A DNA stretch of 64,000 nucleotides from contig NC_061870.1 in assembly GCF_907164915.1 (NCBI RefSeq), positions 4,058,273-4,122,272 on the forward strand, read 5' to 3'. Within the stretch, counting starts at the first letter, position 1. Each line of letters starts with the position of its first letter. This document shows positions 11,401 to 22,706 of this stretch, one piece after another. The position numbers and the translations under genes are program-made. The notes beneath the pieces were generated by a model, which ran no database searches, was not told the DNA's origin, and saw nothing but the letters and a program-made list of their open reading frames with translations. The DNA comes from Impatiens glandulifera (lineage: Eukaryota; Streptophyta; Magnoliopsida; Ericales; Balsaminaceae).

Positions 11401-13880
11401 ATGGGGTATTTCTCTCAAATCATTCTGCAAGTAGACTTCGAGTATATTTATTCTTCCTAAGATGGTGGAGATGTTCCAATCCCTAGAGGCAACCTATCTA
11501 AAGAAGTTCCTAGGGGAAACCAACAGCGTACACGAAGAAGAGGTACGTCAATTTTTCTCGATAGTGAAGGTCGTCGGGGACACCATCTAGTGCACAGTGA
11601 AAGAAACTAAGCTCTTTGTCTCATAAGAGACGTTCACCAAATACTTTGAGCTTCCGATGGAAGGGCTCATTGCATTCGACCAGATACCGGTAGAGGTGAT
11701 TATGGAGATGCAGACGACTTTCTCAGAATGTTCTCAACCCATTCCTCTTCATGGAAAGAAGAAGTTGTTGAAACCAGAATATCGTCTACTCAACGATATT
11801 GTAGCAAAATCTCTTTGGGCGAAGGTAGGGTCTTTCAACGCATATACTAAGGACCGCTTCAAAATAATGGTGTGCATCATAAAGGGATTGGCCATCAACT
11901 GATCAATCATCTTCACAACCTTAATAACCATGGTGACGCTCCCGAAGAAGAAGCATCCTGGATTTATTGTGCAGATCAGCATACTACTTGAGCACTTCAA
12001 GGTAAACGTAGGCAGGGGAGTGAACATCCATCCATCTAGGATTCTGACCAACAGGACGGTCAGTACTTACATTCTCAAGATAAAAGGGGTGCAGGACTTC
12101 AGCCTTGAAATATCCCCACAACAGTCAAGCGGACAGTCATCAACCCTCTCCCGGTGACCAACACCAGGAAAGAGAAGGAGGTTGATACTTGAGCAATCAG
12201 CTGAAATCTCAAGAAATCGAGTCATTGACTCAACATGAGAGTCATCCAAGATTGTCTTTAAGGACAAGAAGGCACGGCTGTAGGAAAGCACAACAGTAGA
12301 GGTAGCAACATACTCTAATGTACCAACTGAACGTCATATTGTGGTATCAGCTGAAGCACCAGCTGAAGGCTTTGCTGAATCACCAACTGCATGCCAGCTA
12401 ATAATCTTGCTGAAATACCAACTGCAACGTTAGCTGAAGGCCCTACTACAGCACAACCAACAATAGAAATCTCACCAGTAGCTACTGTAGCAGTAGCTCC
12501 AACTACTATAGGTATCCAAATAAGAGAACTAGTCCCAGCTGCTACATGACCTGCCGAAGTTGTCGGTAAAGGAAAAGAACTTGCGATCTTTGAACCCAAG
12601 GCTCCCTCCCCGGAATAACTTAGCATAGATCTGATAATGGAGGAGATTGAGGAGAAAGTGGAGGATTGGATGAAACTCTTCGACAACTGGAGCAATAGAA
12701 GGCTTCACGGCATGTTTTCTAACTTCCTAACAGTCCAGAAAATTGAAGGGTTGATCACTCAAAAGAACGCAATCCTGAAGTGGACCTCCACTACCAACAT
12801 ATAGGAGGCTCTCAAAAGGAGGGAGTTAGTTGAAGTCACTGTTAAATGAGTTCACCTGCACGCACTCTTTCAATAGATAATGGCTAATTACAGGCCAACA
12901 AACAAAACTGCATGATTGGATGCCAGAATTAATGAGAAGCTACAACAGACAGATCCTGTAATCACTCAACTCGAGATGCATGACAATCAAACATGATAGT
13001 GAGTCTTCTGTGACTGTTAAGCTACCATGGGCACTAATCAATGCATCCAACGTCAGTCCTTTGACCTCCCACTCGCTAGAAGTTCCCGACTCAACTCCTC
13101 CACCTGAGTCAACTCTAGTCAATTCCCTAACTGGGTAGTAACCCTCCACAACAGAGCAGCAAACTTCCCCGTCTGTATCTAATCCATCTGCAGCAACCAC
13201 TGAAATTTTCAGACATATGTGCAGAGACTGAGCAGTCCGACTTCTCAACTCCAATACTGAAACAAGTGTCTTCTCCTCAATCATCTCCATCTCCAAGAGA
13301 GCACGTGCCATCTGCTAACACAGAAGAAGCCATTCTGGAAAGTGAAAAGGTTATTCCCTTACAAATCTCGCTAGCCGTCTCCACCCATCAACAATCAACT
13401 CCTCATTTAGTAGAGGAGTCGTCATAAGGAACGTTGGATTTCCGCGGCTTTATCCAGGACTCCCCTACAACATAGCATCGCAACTCTGTATGGAGAAATA
13501 GAATCTCTTAAGGAGCGGGTGTCAAAAGCGTCGACATCGTCAGTCTAGGACAAACTTCTGGAACAGGTCACGAAGGTTAATATGGAGATTGTTATAATCA
13601 AGGAATCATTAAAAAGTCTCAAACACATTTTGAGCAATTCCCTTAGCACTCGCAATCAAGAGCTCTCCTCAAAGATCGATATTATATGAATGCAGATTGC
13701 CGAAGTAACAAAATTTCTTAAGCGATCAGGGGATGTTAATGTTAAAAATGGGGAAAGTAGTAGAAGGGGGAAAGTAGTGAGGGAGAAATCGGAAAGAGGA
13801 AGGTAGCAAGGAAAAGAAGCCAGTTGGAGCGGACTTAAGCAAGCTACAAAGGGAGAAGACAAAAAATGAATATTTTTCAT
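11401..13880 (+). pseudogene. Retroelement accessory ORF fossil (between pol and 3' LTR)
   Basis: Starting at an ATG at 11401, the plus strand gives a protein-like reading broken by several stops. Its best part is 11657-11902 (MEGLIAFDQIPVEVIMEMQ, KPEYRLLNDIVAKSLWAKVG), continuing in frame past a single stop to about 12090 (PGFIVQISILLEHF, HPSRILTNRTVSTYILK). Further downstream are Pro/Ala/Thr-rich and Glu-rich stretches (for example EEIEEKVEDWMKLFDNW near 12640) and a terminal coiled-coil-like part to about 13700. I recall similar proteins annotated in large numbers in asterid genomes, where they accompany copia-type elements, but their function is unknown. It ends just before the polypurine tract at 13899, so it belongs to the element whose 3' LTR begins at 13913. 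No function assigned. Confidence 0.55.
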
Positions 13881-13898
13881 AACTTAGTTTAACATTAT

Positions 13899-13912
13899 CA
13901 AAAAGGGGGAAT
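13899..13912 (+). other. Polypurine tract
   Basis: The tract TCAAAAAGGGGGAAT directly precedes the LTR start TGTTAAATTAAG. The tract plus LTR start is then repeated in degenerate form twice within the next 90 bp (near 13940 and 13970). Confidence 0.7.
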
Positions 13913-15349
13913 TGTTAAATTAAGTTAGAATAGGAAAAAAAATGGAGAAATTATTAAATTAAGTTAAATGGAGAAATCATTAAATTAAGTTGAATTATAA
14001 AAAACTTTTTAATTGATTAAAATGAACTTAGGATAATTAAAATGAACACACATGGTTTTGATGAATGAATAAAACTAAGTTCAGCAATGTGTTAATGCGC
14101 GGGTAAAATCAAAGACTCGCTAGCAGCAGAGTTCGCTGGAAGTAGAGTTACTCAAATAGAAGAGTTCGCTGGTAGAAGAGTTGCTCAAATAATAGAGTTC
14201 ACTGAAAGTAGAGTTTCTCAAACAGTAGAGTTCACTGGCAGCAGAGTTGCTCAATCAGTAGAGTTTTCTAATAGTAGAGTTTCCATCAGCAGATTCGTTA
14301 ACCACAGATTTGTCATTAGTTGAAGGTTCGCTAACAACAGAGTTGTTATTTGCAGACTCGCTAACAGTAGAGTTCGCTAACAGAAGAGTTGCCATCAGCT
14401 AAAGACTCTCTAACAGCAGAGCTGATCATCAATAGACTCGCTATCAGCTGAATTGTTCCATCAGCAGAGCTTACCATCAGTAGAGTTCACTAACAACTGA
14501 GTTGATCAACATCTGAGTTCACCGTCAACAGTATAGCTCATCAGCAGCTGATCAGTAGAGTTAGCTATCAGATGAGTTCCACATTAGCTGAATAGTTATT
14601 AGCTAAGAGAAGTAGATGAGCACTCGTAAACTACAATACGAAAAAATGTACAATCAGCTCTATGATCTGACATGCAAAACGATAAACAAATATTCCATTC
14701 GTCTGCGCACAAAAATCTCGTATGTCAGGCATACGACAAACGTACCATTCCACATATCGACAAAATAGATTCGACTGTTGCCACGCCTAAAATATAAAAA
14801 GACATCAGAGAACAATGGTGAACCTCTCGGTTCTACTCTCCTCTCTTTATGCTCTCTCTTTAAGCTCTTCGGTAGTTCTTCGAAAGTCACTACGTTATGA
14901 TATACGTTGAGTGTTAATTATTTGTATCATTTGATAAACATTTTACTTATGTAAGTTGAACAGGTTGTCGTCCGTTCAACAAGATAGTATGAAAGCTAGA
15001 AGTTCAGACAAGCAAGTGTTAAAACCTGTGATCTGAGTGGGTTTGTGTAGCGACTATACAAATCAAAGTCTTCTAGTCTAATCCTTTTAGAAATAGAAGA
15101 AGAGGTGACATAGGAGTTTTATCTCCGAACATTCATAAAATATTGTGTTGTCTTTCATTCATTCTTATATTTAACTCTTCAAATCCTACAAGCATTTTCT
15201 GCACTTGAAACCGTTCAAGATCTTGCTACGATTTGTCCAAGAATAGAAAAAGATTTTAAATCCCTAACAGGATTAAAATCACATTTAAGTAAAAAATAGA
15301 ACAACAATATTCAACCCACCCCCTTCTACTATTGTCTTCGATCCTAACA
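13913..15349 (+). repeat. Copia 3' LTR, family B (AGCAGAGTTCGCT minisatellite copy)
   Basis: This 1.44-kb LTR runs from TGTTAAATT to GATCCTAACA. Its last 400 bp (GTTGAACAGG..., GGGTTTGTGTAG, CTTCTAGT, CTCCGAACATTCATAAA) is homologous to the other family B LTRs in this window. From about 14110 to 14610 the U3 region is a private minisatellite of ~33-36 bp units made of AGCAGAGTTCGCTGG / AGTAGAGTTGCTCAA words. No matching 5' LTR could be delimited. Confidence 0.75.
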
Positions 15350-16000
15350 ATATGTGATTATAAATATGAGTTATCAAACATACTTATTTTAAATAAATCT
15401 TTAATATATTAATTATATGATAAGTCAAGTTATCAAACACTTGTCTAAACTAACTAATTAAGCTAACTAACTAACAAACAAGATAAATGAAAATGAAAAG
15501 ACTAAGTCTTATATCCCTTAGATTATATCCCTTAGAATTAATTTATTTACTAATTACATATCTAATCTAATTAAAAAAATCAAGAATTGTAAATAAATAA
15601 ATAAAATTATTATTTTACTAAAGATAATTTCTAATTAATCCTAATTAAAAAATACCTTGAATATATTAAGTATAATAATAGCTCAAAGTGTTTTAACTTA
15701 TACTATTATTATCTTAAATTATTAAAAATTCAAAATCAACAAATCTTGGAATCTCAATTGCTTCAAAAATAATTATTCATTTAATAATTATTTAAATAAG
15801 CCCTTGTATGAATTTTTAATGATAATAAGCTTGGATTCATTAAAAACATAAACTATAAAATTAGGAAGTGAAAAATGATTGTTTACCATTATCAGTAAAT
15901 AACAAGGTTTTTAAAAATTAGTTTATTAATAAAAATTAGAATTGAACTTCATATGTAGCTACTACTATTTGAGAAAAAAATTTAAAAAAAAAAGGAGTGA
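15350..16000. other. AT-rich spacer, no gene seen
   Basis: Long A/T runs with no open reading frame of note, no terminal repeats and no recognisable motif. Confidence 0.5.
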
Positions 16001-16465
16001 AAGAGATCAAAAATTGTGATGAGGGTTTACAATGAATTTAATAGTCCTTACTATATTCCCCTAATGCACTTGTTAATATTATTAGTAATTTAATGAATTC
16101 TAGTGTGTCTAGTAGTGAATACATAGAAATAGATGATGCATATAGAATGACAATGATAACGATGATGATCCAACCTAGACAGTCTAGGTGCTATTTTGTA
16201 GCAAGTAAGCAAATTATTGGAGTTTAAAAAGAGGGAGAGAAAGAGATCAAAAATTGTGATGAGGGTTTACAATGAATTTAATAGTCCTTACTATATTTCC
16301 CTAATGCACTTGTTAATATTATCAGTAATTTAATGAATTCTAGTGTGTCTAGTAGTGAATACATAGAAATAGATGATGCATATAGAATGACAATGATAAC
16401 GATGATGATCCAACCTAGACAGTCTAGGTGCTATTTTGTAGCAAGTAAGCAAATTGTTGGAATTT
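16001..16465. repeat. Near-identical tandem duplication, 240-bp unit
   Basis: The sequence from AAGAGATCAAAAATTGTG at 16001 is repeated starting at 16241, a period of 240 bp. I see only a few substitutions in the ~220 bp compared, so the duplication is recent. The second copy opens into a short plus-strand reading (16333-16569, about 78 residues, starting MNSSVSSSEY) that I do not recognise and that has no clear gene context. Confidence 0.85.
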
Positions 16466-16739
16466 TTCTCACATTATGGGTGAGTAGTGAGTTAAGAGAA
16501 CACGTCAGTAACACCAAAGTGTCCTATGTCGGTAGAGGATTAATGAGTTACCTCGACAACAAGGTATAAAGAAACTTTTAATGAATGACAATAAATAAAT
16601 GAAAAAAAAATTGTCTATTATAAGTCATTGGGATCCATTTCCATTAACATGTTATTGCATAGTACAAGTTTAGGTTTTGTCTATAGCTGCTTGAGCTCTA
16701 AACAGAAAAAAGAAGATGAGATACGTAGAAAATATACAT

Positions 16740-17105
16740 ATTTAAAAAAATATTATCCCAAAAATATTCATATTTGGGACATAAACGTCCCAAATATGAA
16801 TATTTTCGGGATGTTATCTCCCAAAAATGTCATTTTCGGGACATAAACGTCTACAACATAAATATTTATGTGACAAAACGTCCCGAATATGTTCATGTTC
16901 AGGACGTATATGTCCAAAAAATGAACATTTTTTGGAATAAAATGTCTCAAAAATGTTCATGTTCGGGACATAAATGTCTTGAACATGAACAATTTTGGTA
17001 CATTTTAATCCTAAAAATGTTCATATTTGGGACATAAAATGAATATTTTCGGGACATTTTTGTCCAGAATATGAACATTTTTGGTATAATTTTATTCCAA
17101 ACAAT
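16740..17105. repeat. Palindromic repeat array, GGGACATAAACGTCCC type (left array)
   Basis: About nine degenerate units of ~40 bp, each with a hyphenated palindrome (GGGACATAAACGTCCC) linked by ATGTTCATGTTC or AAATATGAATATTTTC. The same family recurs at 23365-23380 plus 25546-25835, predominantly in the opposite orientation. The two arrays bracket the FAR1-like pseudogene and the PMD-like fossil. Units can form hairpins. No terminal inverted repeat or target duplication was pinned at the outer edge. Confidence 0.75.
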
Positions 17106-17159
17106 CACCAATAACGTTCAAATTGACATATTTTTTCACATACATTTATTTTTTAAGTT

Positions 17160-17815
17160 TAATTTCTTTTTGGGCCTTTGCAATCTTATTCAACACCTAT
17201 ATGATGAACAAAAAGAGTTTGTAAAGGTCATAGGCTTTGGAGGTTTTCTGTCACTTCGTCTTTAAAAATGCACGGAAAACTCTCTTGATACCTCGTCAAG
17301 TCATTTGACTTTAGTAGGTGTGCGATAATTCTACGTAGTGGTGAGGAAGTGAAAATAGAAGAAGAGGATGTTCAGTACTATATGAAGTTTATGGAGTGGA
17401 GGAGTCAATGGGGAATTACACATAACAATGGTTGTCTTAAAATAACCGAAATGTAAGAGAAAGTCATGGAGAACACAGCAACTGACAATCATTTTAAGAT
17501 GGATTTGTACTATATGTTGTCAATAGCTTTCTCTAGAACTCACAGAGTCAACAATCCAAGTATAGAGTTAATCAAAAAACTTACATTTCAAATCATCATT
17601 CATTTATATACTTTTATGCATTATTATTAATCCTCAAAACTATTTTGTACATGTAGGTTCATATTCTCAAATTTATGTTTGATATTGATAATATCATAAA
17701 GTTTAATTGGTGCCAATTTGTACTTAAGGGATTAATTTATTCATGTGATAAGTAGAAGAATAACGAATCATTTTTATGGACCACAGACATTTCTCCTTGT
17801 AAGTAATCTTTGTCA
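17160..17815 (+). pseudogene. PMD/DUF1985-like (MULE-associated) fossil
   Basis: The plus strand carries, with frame changes, EFVKVIGFGGFLSLRL (about 17210-17265), then SGEEVKIEEEDVQYYMKF (about 17335-17390), then NHFKMDLYYMLSIAFSRTH, and after a short AT-rich stretch NIIKFNWCQFVLKGLIYSC (about 17690-17745). This order is that of the plant mobile/DUF1985-like domain found in Ulp1-type proteins carried by plant MULE elements. Stops and frameshifts make it a pseudogene. It is convergent with the FAR1-like pseudogene that ends at about 17860. The family name is from memory and moderately secure. Confidence 0.55.
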
Positions 17816-18652
17816 TCAGTGCTTTATTTTGGTAGTTTATTCAAATGTAATGTTTCTAACATATGTTGAGTGTAGAATTTTTGGAATTGCCTTTCAAATG
17901 CATAACCACTGACAGTTCGTATGATAGAATTAAATGATTGAAGATTCAATTTCTTTTCTTTATCAATTTTCCTTAACAGAACCTCCTATCATATTGCTCG
18001 ATTAATTGTTTCATGGATATTTTGGACTGCACGTAGTTATCAAAAAAAGCGTTCATACTTTCACTCACTTCTCAAAACTGCCCTTTCTCATAAACATGTA
18101 TCCATTTAAATCTTTCCAAAAATAAAGAATGCAACTAGTTATTATCTTCCAACTGATAATCGTCTAATAGTCTCATTCAATCATATTCACATTGTTCAAT
18201 AGTAATAGAATTTTATACAATGTTTTTCATCCTTTTCTCTATTAGATTGTATTTAGCATGGCTTCCAAAATTTGTAGGAAGTTTCTTCATGATATTCCAC
18301 AAAAAAAAAATTAATGATGACATTTAAAAAATACCTTCTCCATTACAATTGCATGGATCGACATTGGTTTGTGATGATGGGATTTGGAGGTCGATCAAGC
18401 ATACATTACAACCAAATTGTGAACAACCAAGTGAAAGATTGTGAATCTTCAATTGACAATAAGTCATATCCTAGTAAAATGGATTGACCGTAATGATTGA
18501 CCCCTACAAATATAGCAAAGGGCATGTCATAGCGATTTGTCAAATAAGTTGTATCAAAAGTGATAACATTAAAGAAATACTCATAGGCAACCCTACACCT
18601 TCCATTTGCCCAAAACACTTTTCTAATTTGGGATTCCTCGTCAAAATCAACC

Positions 18653-18815
18653 TGTTGGGTTAAAACTTTTAATGATGAAGTATATTTAAATTATGAACTC
18701 ACCTAGTTTTGATAATTTAGCTTAAATAATCAAAAAGAGAGAAATTGTTGGGTTAAGATTTTTAATAATGAAGTATGTTTAAATCATAAACTCACCTGGT
18801 TTTGATAATTTAGGT
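18653..18815 (+). repeat. 93-bp LTR-start/polypurine-tract unit, left copies
   Basis: TGTTGGG occurs at 18653 and 18746, each followed by GGTTAAGATTTTTAAT, GAACTCACCT and TTTTGATAATTTAG. A polypurine tract AATCAAAAAGAGAGAAAT separates the units. The second unit breaks off in TTTAG and joins directly to the middle of gag. The same unit recurs at 20665-20960. Confidence 0.85.
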
Positions 18816-20110
18816 TTGTCATCACCGAAGGTCCGATAAAGATTGAGAAGGTTAGATCTATGTGGACTAATGAAGATAAGAGAAAGAACAACCTCGACAA
18901 CATAGCAAAAGACATCCTATACAAGATATTGGATGACAACATGTTCAACAAGATCCTCACATGCCCCACTTCCAAAGATATTTGGGAGAAGTTGACTCAA
19001 CTATGTGAGGGCAACGAGCAAACCGAAGAAAACAAACTCATGGTTGCCACACAGTAGTTCGATAACTTCAAGATGCGTTCTGGAGAGACGATGACTAAGT
19101 TCTATGAAAGATTCAGTAAGGTTATTACTTCTCTATCCACTCTGGGAAAGACTTACAGCAACAGAGAGGTTGCGATCAAGGTCATGCGTGCTCTTCCCAA
19201 GGAGTTGGATATCAAGACGATGGCGATGAGGGAGTCAAAAGATCTCAACAAGATGGAGCTCTTTGACTTGCTATCCGATCTGAAGGCCTGTGAGTTTGAG
19301 TTGAACTCTAGGAATGAAAAAGAGCTCTCCACATCTGTCATTGCAACTAAGGCGTTGGTGACCGCTGAGGAGCCATCTACTTCCACTAAATGAAGATTGC
19401 TGCAGAGCAGATCAGCAGTGACGTCATTGCTCTCTTCGTGAAGAAACTCTGCAAATTTATGAAGAAGAGCAATCATAACTCAAGCTATTCAAATAATAAT
19501 TATAATAATAAGAGTAATTATAAGGCTAATTTGAAATGTTTTAACTGTGATGAACTAGGACACTTCAAGGCGGAAAGCAGCAAGCCGAAGCGAGATGAGA
19601 AGAAGAACAAGAAAGAATTAAAGACTCTCATGGCAACTGATAACAAAGCCAAGTGGGCTCAAAGCGACTCAAATGATTCATCATCCATTGATAGTGAAGA
19701 TGAAGAAGTTACCTGCTTCATGGTAGAAGAAGAAGAAGATTATGAGGTATTTGACTTCTCCTCTGAAGAATTTACAAGAGATGATTTAACTGCTGCACTT
19801 AATGACATGGTTATTGAGTACAAGAAGTTGTCAGACTCTTGTAATAAAATGAGATTGAAATATGAAACTGATAACTCTCCTTCATCTCAAACTTCTGAAC
19901 CAAAATATTTTGAAAACAAAATGGTTGAGCTCTCATCTGAGAATGAGAAGCTCAAGGAAAAGGTTCAAACATTGTTTTCTGAAAACCAACGGTTGACATA
20001 TGTGGTCAGTTCCTGGACAAGGTCTGAAGATGCAGTCAGACAACAAATAAGTGTGATGAGGCCTGCTGGATGCAAATCCGATTTAGGATTTGACAATGTC
20101 AGCCCAGACT
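18816..20110 (+). pseudogene. Copia gag (UBN2) with zinc knuckle
   Basis: The reading begins in the middle of gag (FVITEGPIKIEK, MWTNEDKRKNNLDNIAKDI), has a TAG at about 19055, and continues through TMTKFYERFSKVITSLSTLG and KDLNKMELFDLLSDLKACE to a stop at 19391. An overlapping frame then runs 19390-20112 with a zinc knuckle (CFNCDELGHFKAES, last Cys replaced by Ser), an acidic segment (SDSNDSSSIDSEDEE) and a coiled coil (VELSSENEKLKEKVQTL). It is the plus-strand relative of the minus-strand copy at 7.2-9.1 kb. The missing N-terminus, the internal stop and the lost zinc ligand indicate a dead copy. Confidence 0.85.
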
Positions 20111-20133
20111 AGTAGTCAAAGAAATTAAACCCG

Positions 20134-20660
20134 GTGAAAGACAAGCTTAAGCCAATAAGCTTTGTCAATGGTAGTTTAACTGATAAAGGAACTGATCCAA
20201 GCTGTGAGGACTTAACCTTAAAGGATGAGATGATTTATGTAAAGCCAACTTCAAGCTGGTTGAATCCTAAGAGAAGGGAAGTCAGCTGGTATGGCAACGA
20301 AAAACTTGATAGAAAGTTAAGAAGTTTTTACCAAACTTCATCTTTTAAAGTTAAGAAATCATCAGCAGGAAGAGAGCAATCTGTCAAATACTTTATACAC
20401 ACACAACGGGAAATCCATAAAAATAATCAAAGAATGGATTCCCAAGGGACTAATAAGCCACGGACCCAAAGAAAAATGGGCACCAGATTTGTTATTGTCT
20501 TTGAATGCAAGTAAAACAGGAAAGCAGCTTGGAATAGTCAAATGGCATCTAGACAGTCGGCTGCTCGAACATAGCATATGACAAGCAACAGCCTGAAGTG
20601 GCTGAAATCTTCACAAAACCACTTCCTGAGTTTAAATTTTCTTACCTTAGAAATATTTTT
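20134..20660 (+). pseudogene. Copia linker and RNase H tail (pol deleted)
   Basis: After a stop at 20110 the reading continues with a gag-protease linker (20134-20514) that slips frame near 20420 into IIKEWIPKGLISHG. This joins directly to the extreme C-terminus of copia RNase H (EVAEIFTKPLPEFKFSYLRN at about 20596-20655). Protease, integrase and nearly all of RT are therefore deleted. The 93-bp units and the LTR follow. Confidence 0.7.
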
Positions 20661-20664
20661 AGGA

Positions 20665-20960
20665 TTGTTAGATTACGATAATGCTTATATTATGTTTAAA
20701 TCATGAACTCACCTAGTTTTGATAATTTGGCTTAAATAATCAAAAAGAGAGAAATTGTTGGGTTAAGATTTTTAATGATGAAGTATGTTTAAATCATGAA
20801 CTCGCCTAATTTTGATAATTTAGCTTAAATAATCAAAAGGGAGAAATTGTTGGGTTAAGATTTTTAATGACGAAGTATGTTTAAATCATGAACTCACCTG
20901 GTTTTGATAATTTAGCTTAAATAATCAAAAAGGGGGAAATTATTGGGTTAAGATTGTTAA
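20665..20960 (+). repeat. 93-bp LTR-start/polypurine-tract unit, right copies
   Basis: TGTTGGG-type starts occur at 20665 (variant TGTTAGA), 20756, 20848 and 20941 (variant TATTGGG), a period of 91-93 bp. Each complete unit ends in a polypurine tract (AATCAAAAAGAGAGAAAT, AATCAAAAGGGAGAAAT, AATCAAAAAGGGGGAAAT). Confidence 0.9.
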
Positions 20961-22706
20961 TTGATTTAAAATAATTTAACAATTTTGATTTCGATGATTG
21001 ATGAAATGGTTTTTGATAATAAATTGATAAAATTAAGTTCAATAATTGTTAGTCATATTAAATATATAAATATATATTTAGACATCAACATCTTAAGTGG
21101 TGTAGTGGTAAGTATGATCGCCTGTCACACGGGTGACTTAGGTTTGAATCTCACGATATGCAAATTAATAATTAGAGTTTTATTAATTTGCAGGCACAGC
21201 TCAAAGTCAACGCGTGCAAGCAGAGATCTCAAAGTCAACACGTAGTTAGACGCGGTCTAACTCCTTTAGACGGAGTCTGATGGGATGCGTAGTTAGATGA
21301 GATCTAACTCTTTTAGATAAAGTCTGAAAGGATGAGTAGTTAGACGAAGTATAACTCTTTTAGACGGAGTCTGAAAGGATGCATAGTTAGACGAGGTCTA
21401 ACTCCTTTAGACGGGGTCTTAAGGGATGCGTAGTTAGACGACATCTAACTCCTTCAGACGCGGTCTGAAGGGATGCGTAGTTAGACGCGGTCTGACGGAA
21501 TGCGTAGTTAGACGCAGTCTGAAGGGTTGATCAGATGAGGTGTCTAAGCAGATGGACGCCTAAGATGATCAGATGGGGCGTCTAAGCAGATGGACGTCTA
21601 AGATGATCAGATGGGGCGTCTAAGCAGATGAACGTCTAAGATGATCAGATGAGGCTTCTAAGTAGATTAACGTCCAAGATGGGGCGACTAAGATGATCAG
21701 ATGAAGCGTCTAAGTAGATGGATGTCTAAGATGATCATATGAGGTGTCTAAGCAGATGGACGGCTAAGATGAGGCGTCTAAGTAGATGGACGTCTAAGAT
21801 GATCAGATGAGGCGTCTAAGCATATGAACGGCTAAGATTATTAGATGGAGTCTAAGATAAGCACAGATAGTGTCTGAAGGCAGATAGATGTCAAAAGGTA
21901 GATGAGCATCTAGACAGTTGGCAGCAGAGCTCAACAAATGAATGAATGTCACGCAAGCGGATATCTCTCAATTGCATTCCCAGTACAAGACAAGATTAGA
22001 GAATATTTAGCGCCCTACCTGTTTAGTACGGCCACGATCCAAATACTCAGAGTCTGCTATACTCTTGTACTATATGAGGTCGTCTAACGGACACATGCCA
22101 CGTTTCCACAAAGAATATTTGATCGTTAGTGCTTTTCAAGAATAAATATCTACCTAAGGACAACGAACGAATTGCTGGAATCATAAGACATGGAAGAAGA
22201 ATCTCTCTCTATGTATATATACTTAATACGTGAACAAGTTTTCTAAGCTGGAGATCTTTTTGTAATTCATCCACTATTCTTTTTTTGTGAAAAAATCAAT
22301 ATTGTAAGTTGAATAGAGGGTGTTCTGTTCAATAGTGTGTGTGCTAGAAATTTAGAACATGCGGTCAATTAAGTCCTAGGTTTCTGACTGGGTTTGTGTA
22401 GTGTGTTCTATACAAATCAAAGTCTTCTAGTGGATATCCTTCCAGTTGAGAAAGAAGGGGTGACATAAGATGGTTTACTCCGAACATTCATAAACAAACT
22501 CCTTGTGTTCTTTATTTTCTGCCATTTACATTCGTTCATCTGAAGCTTCAAATCCAACAAACAGTTCCATCTGTTTCAAGAGTTTGGAGAATTTGCAAAG
22601 AATAGAAATAGATAACAATCCCTCACATGATTATTATCGAAGAGTTTGACGTAAACTATTCACAATAGTTAGACCCTAGTCTCTATTGGTAACATCGATC
22701 CCAACA
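20941..22706 (+). repeat. Copia 3' LTR, family B (GTCTAA / GATCAGATG minisatellite copy)
   Basis: From TATTGGGTTAAG to GATCCCAACA. The last 450 bp match the other family B LTRs (GTTGAATAGAGGGTGTTC, GGGTTTGTGTAG, CTTCTAGTGGATATCCTTCC, CTCCGAACATTCATAAAC). U3 carries two minisatellites: TAGTTAGACG / GTCTAACTCC units of ~48 bp at 21240-21530, and GATCAGATGGGGCGTCTAAG units of ~40 bp at 21530-21900. A tRNA-like segment lies at 21092-21160. Confidence 0.8.
21092..21160 (+). repeat. tRNA-Asp(GTC)-like segment, probably SINE head
   Basis: The segment has a box A-like TGTAGTGGTAAGTAT, an anticodon-arm-like CGCCTGTCACACGGG (anticodon GTC) and a box B-like GGTTTGAATC, in tRNA spacing, matching plant tRNA-Asp in those arms. 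The acceptor stem does not pair and there is no terminator or mature 3' end, so it is not a functional tRNA. A tRNA-derived SINE inserted in the LTR is the simplest reading. Confidence 0.6.

Larger units (their letters stand above)
18653..22706 (+). mobile_element. Rearranged family B copia element nested in FAR1-like pseudogene
   Basis: The insert starts with the LTR-start word TGTTGGG at 18653 and ends with GATCCCAACA at 22706. It contains two 93-bp units of LTR-start plus polypurine tract, a gag beginning in the middle, a gag/protease linker, the last ~25 codons of RNase H, three to four more 93-bp units, and one 1.77-kb 3' LTR. The 5' LTR, the N-terminus of gag, and protease-integrase-RT are missing. 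The 5 bp on each side (CAACC and TAGTC) do not match, so the structure arose by recombination or deletion rather than simple insertion. Confidence 0.8.

Noticed and set aside
21092..21160. A functional tRNA-Asp gene
   Set aside because: The acceptor stem does not pair, box A is altered and there is no T-run terminator, so a SINE or tRNA relic fits better.
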